64,000 bases of DNA from JAVJST01 sp965229715 (lineage in GTDB: Bacteria > Pseudomonadota > Alphaproteobacteria > Rhodospirillales > Casp-alpha2): the NCBI GenBank assembly GCA_965229715.1, contig CBDDJL010000003.1, positions 1 through 64,000 of the forward strand. The letters are read 5' to 3'. Below, piece after piece: positions 7,034 through 15,290 of this stretch. A model generated the notes under the pieces. That model did no database searches. It saw nothing but the letters and a program-made list of their open reading frames with translations, and had not been told where the DNA came from. Position 1 is the first letter of the stretch. Every line of letters begins with the position of its first letter. Both the position numbers and the translations under genes were made by a program.

Positions 7034-8891
7034 TTCGGGCAAGATCGTCGGCCGCTTGGCAGGCGCTACGCTCGCCGCGGTGTTGGCGTTCGCGCCGGGA
7101 GCGGCGACGCTTTACGCTCAGGAACCGTTGACGATCGAACCCGAGATCATTGATCAGGGTAAATCCGAAACGATGCCCGCCGAGTCAGTATCGGAGCCGA
7201 TGATGCTGGACGCGCCGCAATCGCTCGAGCCGCCGGAGCCGCTCCCGGAACCGGCGCCGGGTGAGGGGACGCCAGCCGCCGGGAACTATGGCGGTGACGG
7301 CAGCGGCCAATCCATCCAGGTCGATATTCTCGAAGCACTCAACGTCGACAGTGTCGGCACTATGGGATTGCTCGACGGTGGGTTCGGCCCCACGCTCTGG
7401 CAGGGCGCGACGATGGGCGATGTCCTTGGTCTGCTGGATGAGCTTCCGGAGACCACCCAGTCCCCGGCACTGCGTGCCGTGCAACGACGGCTGCTGTTAA
7501 GCACGGCGCCGCCGCCTGAAGGCGCCGCGACTCCAGGCGACTTTGTCGCTGCGCGCCTCGACCGATTGCTGGCGATGGGCGATTACGATGGCGTCGCGCG
7601 GTTGCTCGCCGTGACGCCCGGCAGAGACCGCGACATCCGCTTTGTGCGTATCGAAGCCGGCGTGGATCTGTTGAAAGGCAACTATGCACAGGCATGCGGC
7701 AAAGCGAATACCGGCACTCGGGAATCGGCGGACCCGTTCTGGCAGCGGCTCCTGGTGTTGTGTCAGGCCTTGTCGGGCGCAACGGCCGAGGCGGAGTTCG
7801 GCCTTGCGTTGATGAACGAGACCGGGTCCGGAGATCCCGTTTATGAACGGTTGCTGACGGGATTGCTGCACGAAGAACCGCCGGTTCTGGAGATCGCACC
7901 GGCATCGTCACCGATGCACATTGCCATGCTACGCTTGTCGAAAGCGACCCTGGCCGACGATGTCATTACGCGCACATCGCCTGCCGCCCTCATTGAAGTT
8001 GCCATGTCGAAGCACGTCGAGCGCGATCGACGGTTCGCGTTGGCCCGTTCGCTCGCCGAGAACAACGCATTGCCGCCAGACACACTGCGTCGGTTGTTCG
8101 AGTCGGCGGCGTTCGATGACGCTATGCTCGCCAATCCGATCAGCGCGGTGGAGAACGTCGGTGGCTTCGAGGGACTGGCATTGCTTTATCAGGCGAGTCG
8201 GGCGCAGCAGGTCGATTCCGCCCGCGCCGAGGCGATTGCCTTGGCTTTCGAGCGCGCCCGAGAGGACGGTCTGTTTCCGGTCGCCGCAGGCGCGTTCCTG
8301 CCGGTCATCCGCAGCATTCCGGCACGAACCGATCTTGCGTGGTTCGCCGAGGATGCCGCCAAAACACTGATCATGGCCGGCGAGACGGCCGTTGCCACCG
8401 GATGGGTTTCGATCCTTCGAAGTGCCGCTGTCCTCGATACCGAAATGGCCGCGGCACTGACGCGCCTGACGCCGCTGATTCATCTCAGCGACCTCGGTCA
8501 GGAGGCGCTTCGCGAGCGCGAGTTTGCTGCGTGGTGGTCCGGAATCGAAGCCGAGCCTGCCGGGCGCCGGAATGCCGCCCTGGTTCTGTCCCTCATGGAA
8601 GGCCTGCAGCCGGGCACGACGGCAACGCTGTGGCCGATTCTCGGTAACCGGGCCGGTGTGCGCGGCGGTGTCGGCATCGATCTGGCCCTTTGGCACCGGC
8701 TTGAGACCAGTGCCGGTCTCGGCGCACCGGGCCTGCCCGTCCTGCTCGCAACAATCCTGCTGGGCGGTGATGGGTTTGCAGATGCTGACCCGCTGGCGTT
8801 CGGACACGTGCTTCGTCAATTCACCCGCCTCGGCCTCACCGACGAGGCCCGCGCCATCGCTCTCGAGGCGGCGGTTGCAGCGGGCCTATGA
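7014..8891 (+). CDS. Large exported protein of unknown function
   Basis: A 625-residue protein with a signal peptide (hydrophobic core about residues 14-30, probable cleavage after LYA at 33-35). A Pro/Glu-rich linker (about 65-90) follows, then a long alpha-helical, alanine-rich body without recognised catalytic motifs. The repeated short helices suggest a scaffold or TPR-like fold, which is only inference. The start at 7014 (ATG) was chosen over a TTG at 7002. It overlaps the 46-residue gene before it by 20 bases and xerD after it by 4 bases, so the three are probably one transcript and translationally coupled. Possible periplasmic or envelope role. Confidence 0.75.
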   Translation: MSASKADSGKIVGRLAGATLAAVLAFAPGAATLYAQEPLTIEPEIIDQGKSETMPAESVSEPMMLDAPQSLEPPEPLPEPAPGEGTPAAGNYGGDGSGQSIQVDILEALNVDSVGTMGLLDGGFGPTLWQGATMGDVLGLLDELPETTQSPALRAVQRRLLLSTAPPPEGAATPGDFVAARLDRLLAMGDYDGVARLLAVTPGRDRDIRFVRIEAGVDLLKGNYAQACGKANTGTRESADPFWQRLLVLCQALSGATAEAEFGLALMNETGSGDPVYERLLTGLLHEEPPVLEIAPASSPMHIAMLRLSKATLADDVITRTSPAALIEVAMSKHVERDRRFALARSLAENNALPPDTLRRLFESAAFDDAMLANPISAVENVGGFEGLALLYQASRAQQVDSARAEAIALAFERAREDGLFPVAAGAFLPVIRSIPARTDLAWFAEDAAKTLIMAGETAVATGWVSILRSAAVLDTEMAAALTRLTPLIHLSDLGQEALREREFAAWWSGIEAEPAGRRNAALVLSLMEGLQPGTTATLWPILGNRAGVRGGVGIDLALWHRLETSAGLGAPGLPVLLATILLGGDGFADADPLAFGHVLRQFTRLGLTDEARAIALEAAVAAGL

Positions 8892-9895
8892 CCGAGCGTC
8901 GCGGCGAAACCAATACGTTCGACGGAGAAAAACGTGGTGCGCGGCCGCGCGAACGGTGGGTCGATCTTTTTCTCGACATGCTGGCTGTCGAGCAGGGGGC
9001 GTCGGCCAACACCATCGATGCCTATCGCCGCGACCTGACCGCGTTTGCCGCCTTCGTTCGGGCCCGGCGCCGGGCGCCAGAGGATGCCGTGACGGCGCAG
9101 ATCGAAGCCTACATGCGCAACCTGGCGGGGAAGGGCATGGCGCCGTCGACGGCGGCGCGCCACCTGTCCGCGATTAGGCGATTTTACGGCTTTCTGCTCA
9201 GCGAACAGGTGCGGCGCGACGATCCGGCGTCGACCGTCGACGGTCCGGCGCTCGGACGGGCGCTGCCGAAGTATCTTTCCGAGGACGATGTCGAGCGGCT
9301 GCTTGCCGCCGTTCACGAATGGCCGGGCGAGGAGGGCGTCCGCCTCACGGCGATGATGGAAATCCTCTATGCAACCGGGCTGCGGGTTTCGGAACTGGTC
9401 GGCCTGCCGCTGAGTTCTATCGCCGGCGACGGCCGCGTGCTGATCGTCCGCGGCAAGGGCGACAAGGAACGCATGGTACCGCTCAGCGAGCCCGCCATGG
9501 CCGCCATCGAGGCCTATCGCGGCGTGCGTGAGCGGTTTCTGCCGAAGGGCCGTTCCGCCGGAAAGGCGGATACGTTCCTGTTCCCGTCACGGGGGAAATC
9601 CGGGCATCTGACCCGGGCGCGGTTTGCGCAGCTTCTCAAGGAACTCGCCGTCGGCGCGAGTCTCGATGTTCGTCGCGTGTCGCCGCACGTGCTGCGCCAC
9701 TCGTTCGCCAGCCACATGCTGGCACACGGCGCGGACCTCCGGTCGTTGCAGCAGATGCTGGGCCACGCCGATATATCGACGACGCAGATCTACACGCATG
9801 TGCTGGAAGAACGCCTGAAGGCATTGGTCGAAAGCGCACATCCGCTTGCCGGCGCCGGCGCGACCGATACTCCGGTTTCAACAAGGAATGGCTGA
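8888..9895 (+). CDS. xerD: Site-specific tyrosine recombinase XerD
   Basis: A 335-residue tyrosine recombinase. The catalytic set is complete: R166 in ATGLRVSEL, K190 in RGKGDKE, H267 and R270 in HVLRHSF, H293 in LGHADIS, and the nucleophile Y302 in IYTHV. The N-terminal SAM-like core-binding domain spans about 22-110. XerC/XerD resolve chromosome dimers at dif with FtsK. The housekeeping context (aroK-aroB nearby, no phage genes) favours XerD over an integrase. Its ATGA overlaps the stop of the preceding gene. Confidence 0.93.
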   Translation: MTERRGETNTFDGEKRGARPRERWVDLFLDMLAVEQGASANTIDAYRRDLTAFAAFVRARRRAPEDAVTAQIEAYMRNLAGKGMAPSTAARHLSAIRRFYGFLLSEQVRRDDPASTVDGPALGRALPKYLSEDDVERLLAAVHEWPGEEGVRLTAMMEILYATGLRVSELVGLPLSSIAGDGRVLIVRGKGDKERMVPLSEPAMAAIEAYRGVRERFLPKGRSAGKADTFLFPSRGKSGHLTRARFAQLLKELAVGASLDVRRVSPHVLRHSFASHMLAHGADLRSLQQMLGHADISTTQIYTHVLEERLKALVESAHPLAGAGATDTPVSTRNG

Positions 9896-10300
9896 TTAAA
9901 GCACCGTCAGGAAGAACTCGCCGATGCCCGTGGCGGCGAGTCCGATCCAGAGCGTGTTGACGAGATAGAGCATCTGAGCGCGCCGTCCTCGTTCGGCGGC
10001 GCGCGCAATCCGGCGTTCCGGCGTGTTGCGATCCGATCCCAATTGCTGGGTCAACAGATCGGCGGCGCGTGATCCGCGCTCGAACGTGCCGATGGTGGCG
10101 TCTTCGAACAGTTCGAACCGGTTGCTGATGAGCAGGCCGGCAAGCCCTATAAGGCCCAATCCAAGCCATCCGACAAAATAGAATGCGAGGGCGGAGAAGA
10201 CGGCGACGATAACGAGCCCGCCCGCCAAGGCGTTCGATTCGGGTCCAGTCAACTTCAGCGGCGGCATGGCGTATCCCCCATGACCGCGCCGGATCATCAT
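9896..10300 (-). CDS. Small membrane protein, unknown function
   Basis: A 134-residue protein with two adjacent hydrophobic segments near residues 25-58 and another at the C-terminus (about 112-132), separated by a charged, Arg-rich loop. I recognise no family. The start at 10300 forms an ATGA overlap with the stop of the 63-residue gene upstream, which supports coupling; an internal ATG at 10267 is also possible. It ends immediately beside xerD, which converges on it with no spacer. It is the last gene of the apparent TRAP-amidase operon. Confidence 0.6.
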   Translation of the reverse strand: MMIRRGHGGYAMPPLKLTGPESNALAGGLVIVAVFSALAFYFVGWLGLGLIGLAGLLISNRFELFEDATIGTFERGSRAADLLTQQLGSDRNTPERRIARAAERGRRAQMLYLVNTLWIGLAATGIGEFFLTVL

Positions 10301-10488
10301 GCGCTGCCGTTATTTTCTTTCGGTTTACGGATGCATTCATCGTAATAGCCGTACCAGGCAAGTCCCAGCACGCTGACGACGATGATCCAGAACGGGATGT
10401 GGCCGATGGATTCGGCGAGACCGAGCAGAAAGGCGCTGAGAATCGCCATGCCGATGAAACCGGCGATTTTTTCCGAATTGTCAGCCAT
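10297..10488 (-). CDS. Small membrane protein, unknown function (63 aa)
   Basis: A 63-residue protein with two hydrophobic helices (about residues 9-25 and 31-47) and a charged tail (DECIRKPKENNGSA). It lies 27 bases after the amidase stop and overlaps the next gene by 4 bases. No motif reveals a function. The two-helix layout and its place downstream of TRAP and amidase genes suggest an accessory inner-membrane protein, with low certainty. Confidence 0.6.
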   Translation of the reverse strand: MADNSEKIAGFIGMAILSAFLLGLAESIGHIPFWIIVVSVLGLAWYGYYDECIRKPKENNGSA

Positions 10489-10515
10489 GACGGCGGTTCC
10501 TTCCTGTCGGATGTT

Positions 10516-11856
10516 TCATTCTACCATCAATTCGCCGACGAGCCAGTTTGCCGTGCGCAAAAGCCGCGCATCGTCGCCGAAGCGGCCGACGAGCTGAACG
10601 CCGACCGGCAGGTCGTTTTCACCGACCATGAGCGGCAGCGATATCGCCGGCACGCCGAGTAGCGACCAAAGCTGGTTGAAGACCATGTCGCCGGTGCTCT
10701 CGATGCCCGCCGGCGCTTCGCCGGGCGCCGCCGGCGTGATGATAGCATCGACGTCTTCCATCATCCGCGCGAACAGGACCTGTAGCGACTTGCGGGCAGC
10801 TAACGCGTCCAGATAGTCGCTGGCGCTGGCAGCCATGCCGCGTTCGAGCCCGGCAACGAGTTTCGGATGAAGCTGGTTTTTGTCCTGGTCGTAGTACGCC
10901 CGATAGTGGTGTGCGTCCTCGACGTCCATGATTAGTTGGTGCCATTCCCAGGCCCGTTCGAACGCGGGCGGCATATCGAATGCCGTCACCGCATCGCCGA
11001 GCGCATCAGAAAGTTCCTCGAAGGCAGCCTGGGTCGATGCATCGGCGCGGTCCCATACGGGGGTCTTGGCGAAGCCGAGAGTGACGCCGACCGGCGGCGG
11101 CGAAAGCGCGATTTCGTCATAGGGCGGCATGTGCGTCAGAACGCGCGTGTCGGGATCGCCGGGATCGGCGCCGACCAGGCATTGCGTCAGCAGGGCGATA
11201 TCCCCGATCGACCGCGCGTAGGTGCCGACATGGTCGAGGGTCGGCGATTGCAGTAGCACGCCGGTTCGCGGGATCAGCCCGTGGCTCGGCTTGAAACCGT
11301 AGATGCCGCAAAACGACGCCGGGCGGATCATCGATCCGCCGGTTTGCGTGCCGAGCGCGCCGGGCACCATGTAGCTGGCGACCGCGGCAGCCGAGCCGCT
11401 CGATGAGCCGCCGGGGGTGTGGTTCGTGTTGTGCGGGTTGCGCGTCTTGCCCGGTCCCGCGACCGCGAGTTCCGCGGTCACCGTCTTGCCCATGATCACC
11501 GCGCCGCATTGGCGCAGCCGCGCAATGGTCCAGGCATCGTCGAACGGAATGCGTCCCTTGGTCAGGCTGCAGCCGTACTCCGTCGGTACGTGTGCGGTAT
11601 CGAAGATGTCCTTGATGCCGATCGGCACGCCGTGCAGCGGGCCGGTCGGGGCGCCGGATTTCCTGGTCTCATCGCAACGGTCGGCCTGGCCGAGCGCCTT
11701 TTCGGGATTGAGGTACGCCCATGCGCCGATGTCGTCTTCGAGCGAGGCGATGTGGTCGAGACAATCCTCGACCAGTTTGCGCGACGTCAACGCGCCCTCG
11801 CGGATGGCGGTGGCCGCCTCCGCCAGTCCCATGCCGTGGCTTCCGGTCTGCGTCAT
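10516..11856 (-). CDS. Amidase (amidase-signature family)
   Basis: A 446-residue amidase-signature hydrolase. The Ser-cisSer-Lys triad is visible as K82 (GIKDIF), S151 (GGSSSGSAAA) and S175 (TQTGGSMIRPA). The family hydrolyses linear amides to acids and ammonia. It does not fit GatA because no GatC or GatB lies nearby and the locus is catabolic. It sits 22 bases after the TRAP large-permease gene on the same strand, so the importer may bring in its substrate or import the acid it releases. The substrate is unknown. Confidence 0.88.
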   Translation of the reverse strand: MTQTGSHGMGLAEAATAIREGALTSRKLVEDCLDHIASLEDDIGAWAYLNPEKALGQADRCDETRKSGAPTGPLHGVPIGIKDIFDTAHVPTEYGCSLTKGRIPFDDAWTIARLRQCGAVIMGKTVTAELAVAGPGKTRNPHNTNHTPGGSSSGSAAAVASYMVPGALGTQTGGSMIRPASFCGIYGFKPSHGLIPRTGVLLQSPTLDHVGTYARSIGDIALLTQCLVGADPGDPDTRVLTHMPPYDEIALSPPPVGVTLGFAKTPVWDRADASTQAAFEELSDALGDAVTAFDMPPAFERAWEWHQLIMDVEDAHHYRAYYDQDKNQLHPKLVAGLERGMAASASDYLDALAARKSLQVLFARMMEDVDAIITPAAPGEAPAGIESTGDMVFNQLWSLLGVPAISLPLMVGENDLPVGVQLVGRFGDDARLLRTANWLVGELMVE

Positions 11857-11878
11857 GTACGCTGTCCCGCGTCGCTGC

Positions 11879-13237
11879 TCAGAGCGGCACCTTGCCGAAG
11901 AAGAAGTCCGGCAGCCAAAGTGCGATCCCCGGGAAATTGTACATCAGGACCATGGCGAAAATGACGATCGCCAGATACGGCATGATGCCCCGGAAAATCT
12001 CGATCAGCTGCAGGTGCGGCGGCGCCACGCCCTTCAGATAATAGGCCGCCATCGCCATCGGTGGCGTCAGGAACGAGGTTTGCAGGTTGAGCGCCACGAG
12101 CATCGCGAAGAAGTACGGATTGACTCCAAAGGTATCCAGCATCGGCAGGAAGATCGGCACGAAGATGATCAGGATTTCCGTCCACTCCAGCGGCCAGCCG
12201 AGCAGGAAGATGATGGCCTGGGCGAGGATCAGGAAGCCGACGGTGCCGAGGTCGAGGCCGAGTATCCAGTGTTCGATGAGGTCATGACCGCCGAGGTAGG
12301 AGAAAACCGAGGCAAAGGTCCACGAGCCGACGAACAGCCAGCAGACCATGGCGGCGGTCTTGGCGGTCAGGAAGACCGACTCCTTGAGCCGCTCCCACGT
12401 CAGGGAGCGATAGCACACGGCCAGGAACAGGCCGCCGAACGCACCGACGCCGGCGGCCTCGGCGGGCGTTGCTAGCCCCATCAGGATCGAGCCGAGCACG
12501 GTCAGGATCAGACCGCCGAGCGGCACCACGGAGGTCATCAGCTGCCAGACGATCTGCAACGGCGGCGGCACGTCTTCTTCGCGCGGCTTTGGCGCGATGC
12601 TGGGATTGAAGCCGGCGCGGGTGACCACGTAGACCATATAGAGACCGGCAAGCAGCAGTCCCGGAAACAGCGCCGCGGCGTAGAGCCGTAGCGGCGACAG
12701 TTCGGCGATGGCGGCATAGACGATCAGCATGATCGACGGCGGTATCAGGATGCCGAGACAGCCGCCGGCGCAGATCACGCCCGAGGCGAACTTGCGTTCG
12801 TAGCCGGCTTCCAGCATGGCCGGCAGCGCCAGCATGCCCATCAGGGTCACGACGGCGCCGATGATACCGGTTGCCGTCGCGAAGATCGCGCAGGTCGCGA
12901 GCGCCGCAACGGCCATCGAACCCGGCAAATGCCGCGCCGCCAACTGCAACGAGAAGAACAGCCGGTTGACGATGTTCGCTCTCTCGACCACGTAGCCCAT
13001 GAATAGAAACAGGGGGACCGCCACCAGCACGTCGTTCGACATGACCGAGAAGGTGTTCTGTACCATCAGGTCGAAAATACGGTTGTCGAAGATCGTCGCC
13101 ATGCGCAGTTCGTCGTAATAGGCGTAGTAGCCGAAGCCGAGGCCCATGGCGATCAGGGTGAAGGCGATCGGAAAGCCGAACAGGACCATGAGGATGAACA
13201 GGCCCAGCATGACGATGGCGACTTGGGGATCGGTCAT
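11879..13237 (-). CDS. dctM: TRAP transporter large permease (DctM family)
   Basis: A 452-residue, highly hydrophobic DctM subunit with a dozen or so predicted membrane segments. Family landmarks include PLFLFMGYVVER, GGCLGILIPPSIM and FLTPPMAMAAYYLKGVAPP. With DctQ and a periplasmic binding protein it drives Na+/H+-coupled uptake of carboxylates or related solutes. It overlaps the dctQ stop by four bases. The dctP-dctQ-dctM-amidase order on one strand supports an operon. Confidence 0.93.
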   Translation of the reverse strand: MTDPQVAIVMLGLFILMVLFGFPIAFTLIAMGLGFGYYAYYDELRMATIFDNRIFDLMVQNTFSVMSNDVLVAVPLFLFMGYVVERANIVNRLFFSLQLAARHLPGSMAVAALATCAIFATATGIIGAVVTLMGMLALPAMLEAGYERKFASGVICAGGCLGILIPPSIMLIVYAAIAELSPLRLYAAALFPGLLLAGLYMVYVVTRAGFNPSIAPKPREEDVPPPLQIVWQLMTSVVPLGGLILTVLGSILMGLATPAEAAGVGAFGGLFLAVCYRSLTWERLKESVFLTAKTAAMVCWLFVGSWTFASVFSYLGGHDLIEHWILGLDLGTVGFLILAQAIIFLLGWPLEWTEILIIFVPIFLPMLDTFGVNPYFFAMLVALNLQTSFLTPPMAMAAYYLKGVAPPHLQLIEIFRGIMPYLAIVIFAMVLMYNFPGIALWLPDFFFGKVPL

Positions 13238-13851
13238 CTCGCGTCGCTCCCGTCATGCGGTTTTCCGGCGGCGTCGCGCGCGGCGGGGATATCCTCTCGT
13301 TCATGCATCAGCATGGTTTCCGTCTCCATGACGTCGTGCAGCCGTTTCGGCCATTCGCCATGACGTATGCAATGGATGCAGCGAACGATTTCGGCCAGGC
13401 CCTGGATCAGCAGGAGCACGCCAGAGACGGGGATCAGGGTTTTGAAGAAATAAATCTGGATGCGCGACGGACTCGACCAGCTGACCTCCTTGTAGAACCA
13501 GCTGTCGGCGGCGAAACCGTAACCGTACCAGGTCAGCGCGAATACGCCGGGCATGAAGAATAAAATGTAGAGGATCAAATCGATGCCGCCTTGCCACTTG
13601 ATCGGCAGCAGGCGGTAAACGACGTCGCCACGGACGTGCGCATCCTGCGACAGCGCGTAGGCGCCGGCCATCATGAACAGGGAGCCGTACATCTGCACGC
13701 TCATGTCGAACGCCCAGACGGTTGGCGCATTGAGAACGTAACGGACGAACACCTCGTAACACGTGGCGAACGTCAGCACGACGATGCACCAGGCAAAGGC
13801 TTTGCCCGTCCAGGCGCTCAGCGCATCGGCGAAGTGAAGAATCTTGGTCAT
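13234..13851 (-). CDS. dctQ: TRAP transporter small permease (DctQ family)
   Basis: A 205-residue DctQ subunit with four hydrophobic segments and a C-terminal hydrophilic tail that is longer than usual (about residues 155-205). It has the EVFVRYVLNAPTVWAFD segment near the second helix, typical of DctQ. The start at 13851 is preferred to 13869, which would add six non-family residues. It is followed by dctM with a 4-base overlap and preceded by an intergenic hairpin that separates it from dctP. Confidence 0.88.
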   Translation of the reverse strand: MTKILHFADALSAWTGKAFAWCIVVLTFATCYEVFVRYVLNAPTVWAFDMSVQMYGSLFMMAGAYALSQDAHVRGDVVYRLLPIKWQGGIDLILYILFFMPGVFALTWYGYGFAADSWFYKEVSWSSPSRIQIYFFKTLIPVSGVLLLIQGLAEIVRCIHCIRHGEWPKRLHDVMETETMLMHEREDIPAARDAAGKPHDGSDAR

Positions 13852-13931
13852 CGATTGCCCATCACACAATCAATCAGCATATGAACGAACCATTCGTCGG
13901 CAACCCGGTTCTGACCGTCCTTCCGAGATGA

Positions 13932-13961
13932 AACGGGGCGATACGATCGTACCGCCCCGTT
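13932..13961 (-). terminator. Hairpin between dctP and dctQ (partial terminator or mRNA stabiliser)
   Basis: Nine-base perfect arms (AACGGGGCG at 13932-13940, CGCCCCGTT at 13953-13961) enclose a loop that is nearly self-complementary, so the stem can extend. On the minus strand only three U residues follow, so complete termination is unlikely. A structure here would give more binding protein than permease, a common arrangement in TRAP and ABC operons. Confidence 0.5.
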
Positions 13962-13998
13962 CCTGTCATTTAAACCGGTCCATGCCGATCGTTTCGCC

Positions 13999-15138
13999 TT
14001 AGAGCTTGCCGAAGTAATGCTCGTAGGCGCCGCGATAGTCCGGCGCATTCTGCAATGCATAAGCGCCGTGACGTTCGGCCCAGGCCTTCTGCGAGGCGAC
14101 GACCTTGGCGAAGAACTCGTCCTCGCCGCTGATGCGGTCGACGACGATATCCCACGCCTTGAGCTGGTCCTGCATGACGCTGGTCGGCGTACGGTAGACG
14201 TTGACGCCATGATCCTTCTTCAGGGACACGAGATCCTGCGAATACCGCTCCATGGCCTTCCAGGCCATGTCGGACGATGCCGCTTCGGACGCATACTCGA
14301 GGATCGCCCGGGCTTCTTCCGGCAGTTTGTCGAAGAGCGTCTTGTTGTAGATGATCTCGAAGCACTCCTGCGACTGGTGGAACGAGCCCAGGTGATAGTG
14401 CTTGGAGACGTCCTGCATGCCGAAGTCCTTGTCCGACGTCGGATTGTTGAATTCGGCCGCATCGATCAGACCGGATTTCATGGCCGGCTGGATTTCGCCG
14501 CCCGGCAACTGCACGACGGACATGCCCATTTCCTGCAGGACGTCGGCGGCGAGGCCGACGGTGCGGTACTTGAGGCCGTTCATCTGGCTCGAGTCGTTGA
14601 TTTTCTCCTTGAACCAGCCGAGCGGCTGCGCCGGCATCGGACCGGAGAAGAAGCCGACGAGGTCGAGTTTCAGGCGGTCGTGCATCAGTTCGTAATAAAG
14701 TTCCTTGCCGCCGCCGTATTGGACCCAGCCCATCAGTTCGTTGGCAGACCAGCCGAAGCATGGTCCGGTACCGAACAGCGAGGCGACCGGGCTCTTGGAG
14801 TACCAATAGGCGGTCACCAGGTGGGCGCCGTCGAGAACGCCCTTGTGCACGGCGGTCTGCATTTCGGCGGTCTTGACGACGGCGCCGACGCCGAGCAGGT
14901 CGATGGTCAGCGCGCCGCCGGACATTTTGTTGACGCGATTGACGTAATCCTGAGCGAATTCGAGGAAAATACCGCCGCCCCAGGCCGCCTGGACCTTAAG
15001 GGTAACGGCCGCCTTGGCGACGTGCGGGGCGGCAACGGCGCCAGCCGCGGCAACGCCGGCGAGGGCCGAACCGCGCAGGAAACGGCGGCGATCAACCGGC
15101 TTTTTCGTGGTTTTGGATGTCTTGTTTGCCTTGGTCAT
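13999..15138 (-). CDS. dctP: TRAP transporter solute-binding protein (DctP/TakP-like)
   Basis: A 379-residue periplasmic binding protein with a twin-arginine-like leader (RRRFLRGSALAGVAAAG, about residues 18-34, cleavage near 43). The body resembles the TakP branch for 2-oxo acids and similar carboxylates: AAWGGG start, FFSGPMPAQPLGWF, GGEIQPAMKSGLIDAAEF and the long helical C-terminus. A strong Shine-Dalgarno (GGAGG) precedes the ATG. It leads the dctP-dctQ-dctM-amidase operon, with a candidate promoter and operator at 15215-15235. The ligand is not determinable from sequence. Confidence 0.9.
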   Translation of the reverse strand: MTKANKTSKTTKKPVDRRRFLRGSALAGVAAAGAVAAPHVAKAAVTLKVQAAWGGGIFLEFAQDYVNRVNKMSGGALTIDLLGVGAVVKTAEMQTAVHKGVLDGAHLVTAYWYSKSPVASLFGTGPCFGWSANELMGWVQYGGGKELYYELMHDRLKLDLVGFFSGPMPAQPLGWFKEKINDSSQMNGLKYRTVGLAADVLQEMGMSVVQLPGGEIQPAMKSGLIDAAEFNNPTSDKDFGMQDVSKHYHLGSFHQSQECFEIIYNKTLFDKLPEEARAILEYASEAASSDMAWKAMERYSQDLVSLKKDHGVNVYRTPTSVMQDQLKAWDIVVDRISGEDEFFAKVVASQKAWAERHGAYALQNAPDYRGAYEHYFGKL

Positions 15139-15214
15139 GAAGTCCTCCCAAATCGAATTGAGCGCTTCGCCACGGCGATAACCGGCCCCGTGTTTAGCGC
15201 CTTCTCAGTCTCTT

Positions 15215-15235
15215 TGTGGTATCCCACAGATTATA
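15215..15235 (-). promoter_or_regulatory. Candidate promoter and GntR-like operator for the TRAP operon
   Basis: A perfect dyad with arms TGTGG (15215-15219) and CCACA (15224-15228) around TATC resembles operators of FadR/VanR-type GntR regulators (TGGT-N-ACCA pattern). On the minus strand a TATAAT hexamer (15235-15230) lies just upstream of it, so the dyad would cover the transcription start. No convincing -35 was found. No GntR gene is in the window. Confidence 0.45.
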
Positions 15236-15290
15236 ATGTCCGCCATTTCCCAACTTCGATCAAGTCGTTTACCCGACCGGAGCCCGGGTC

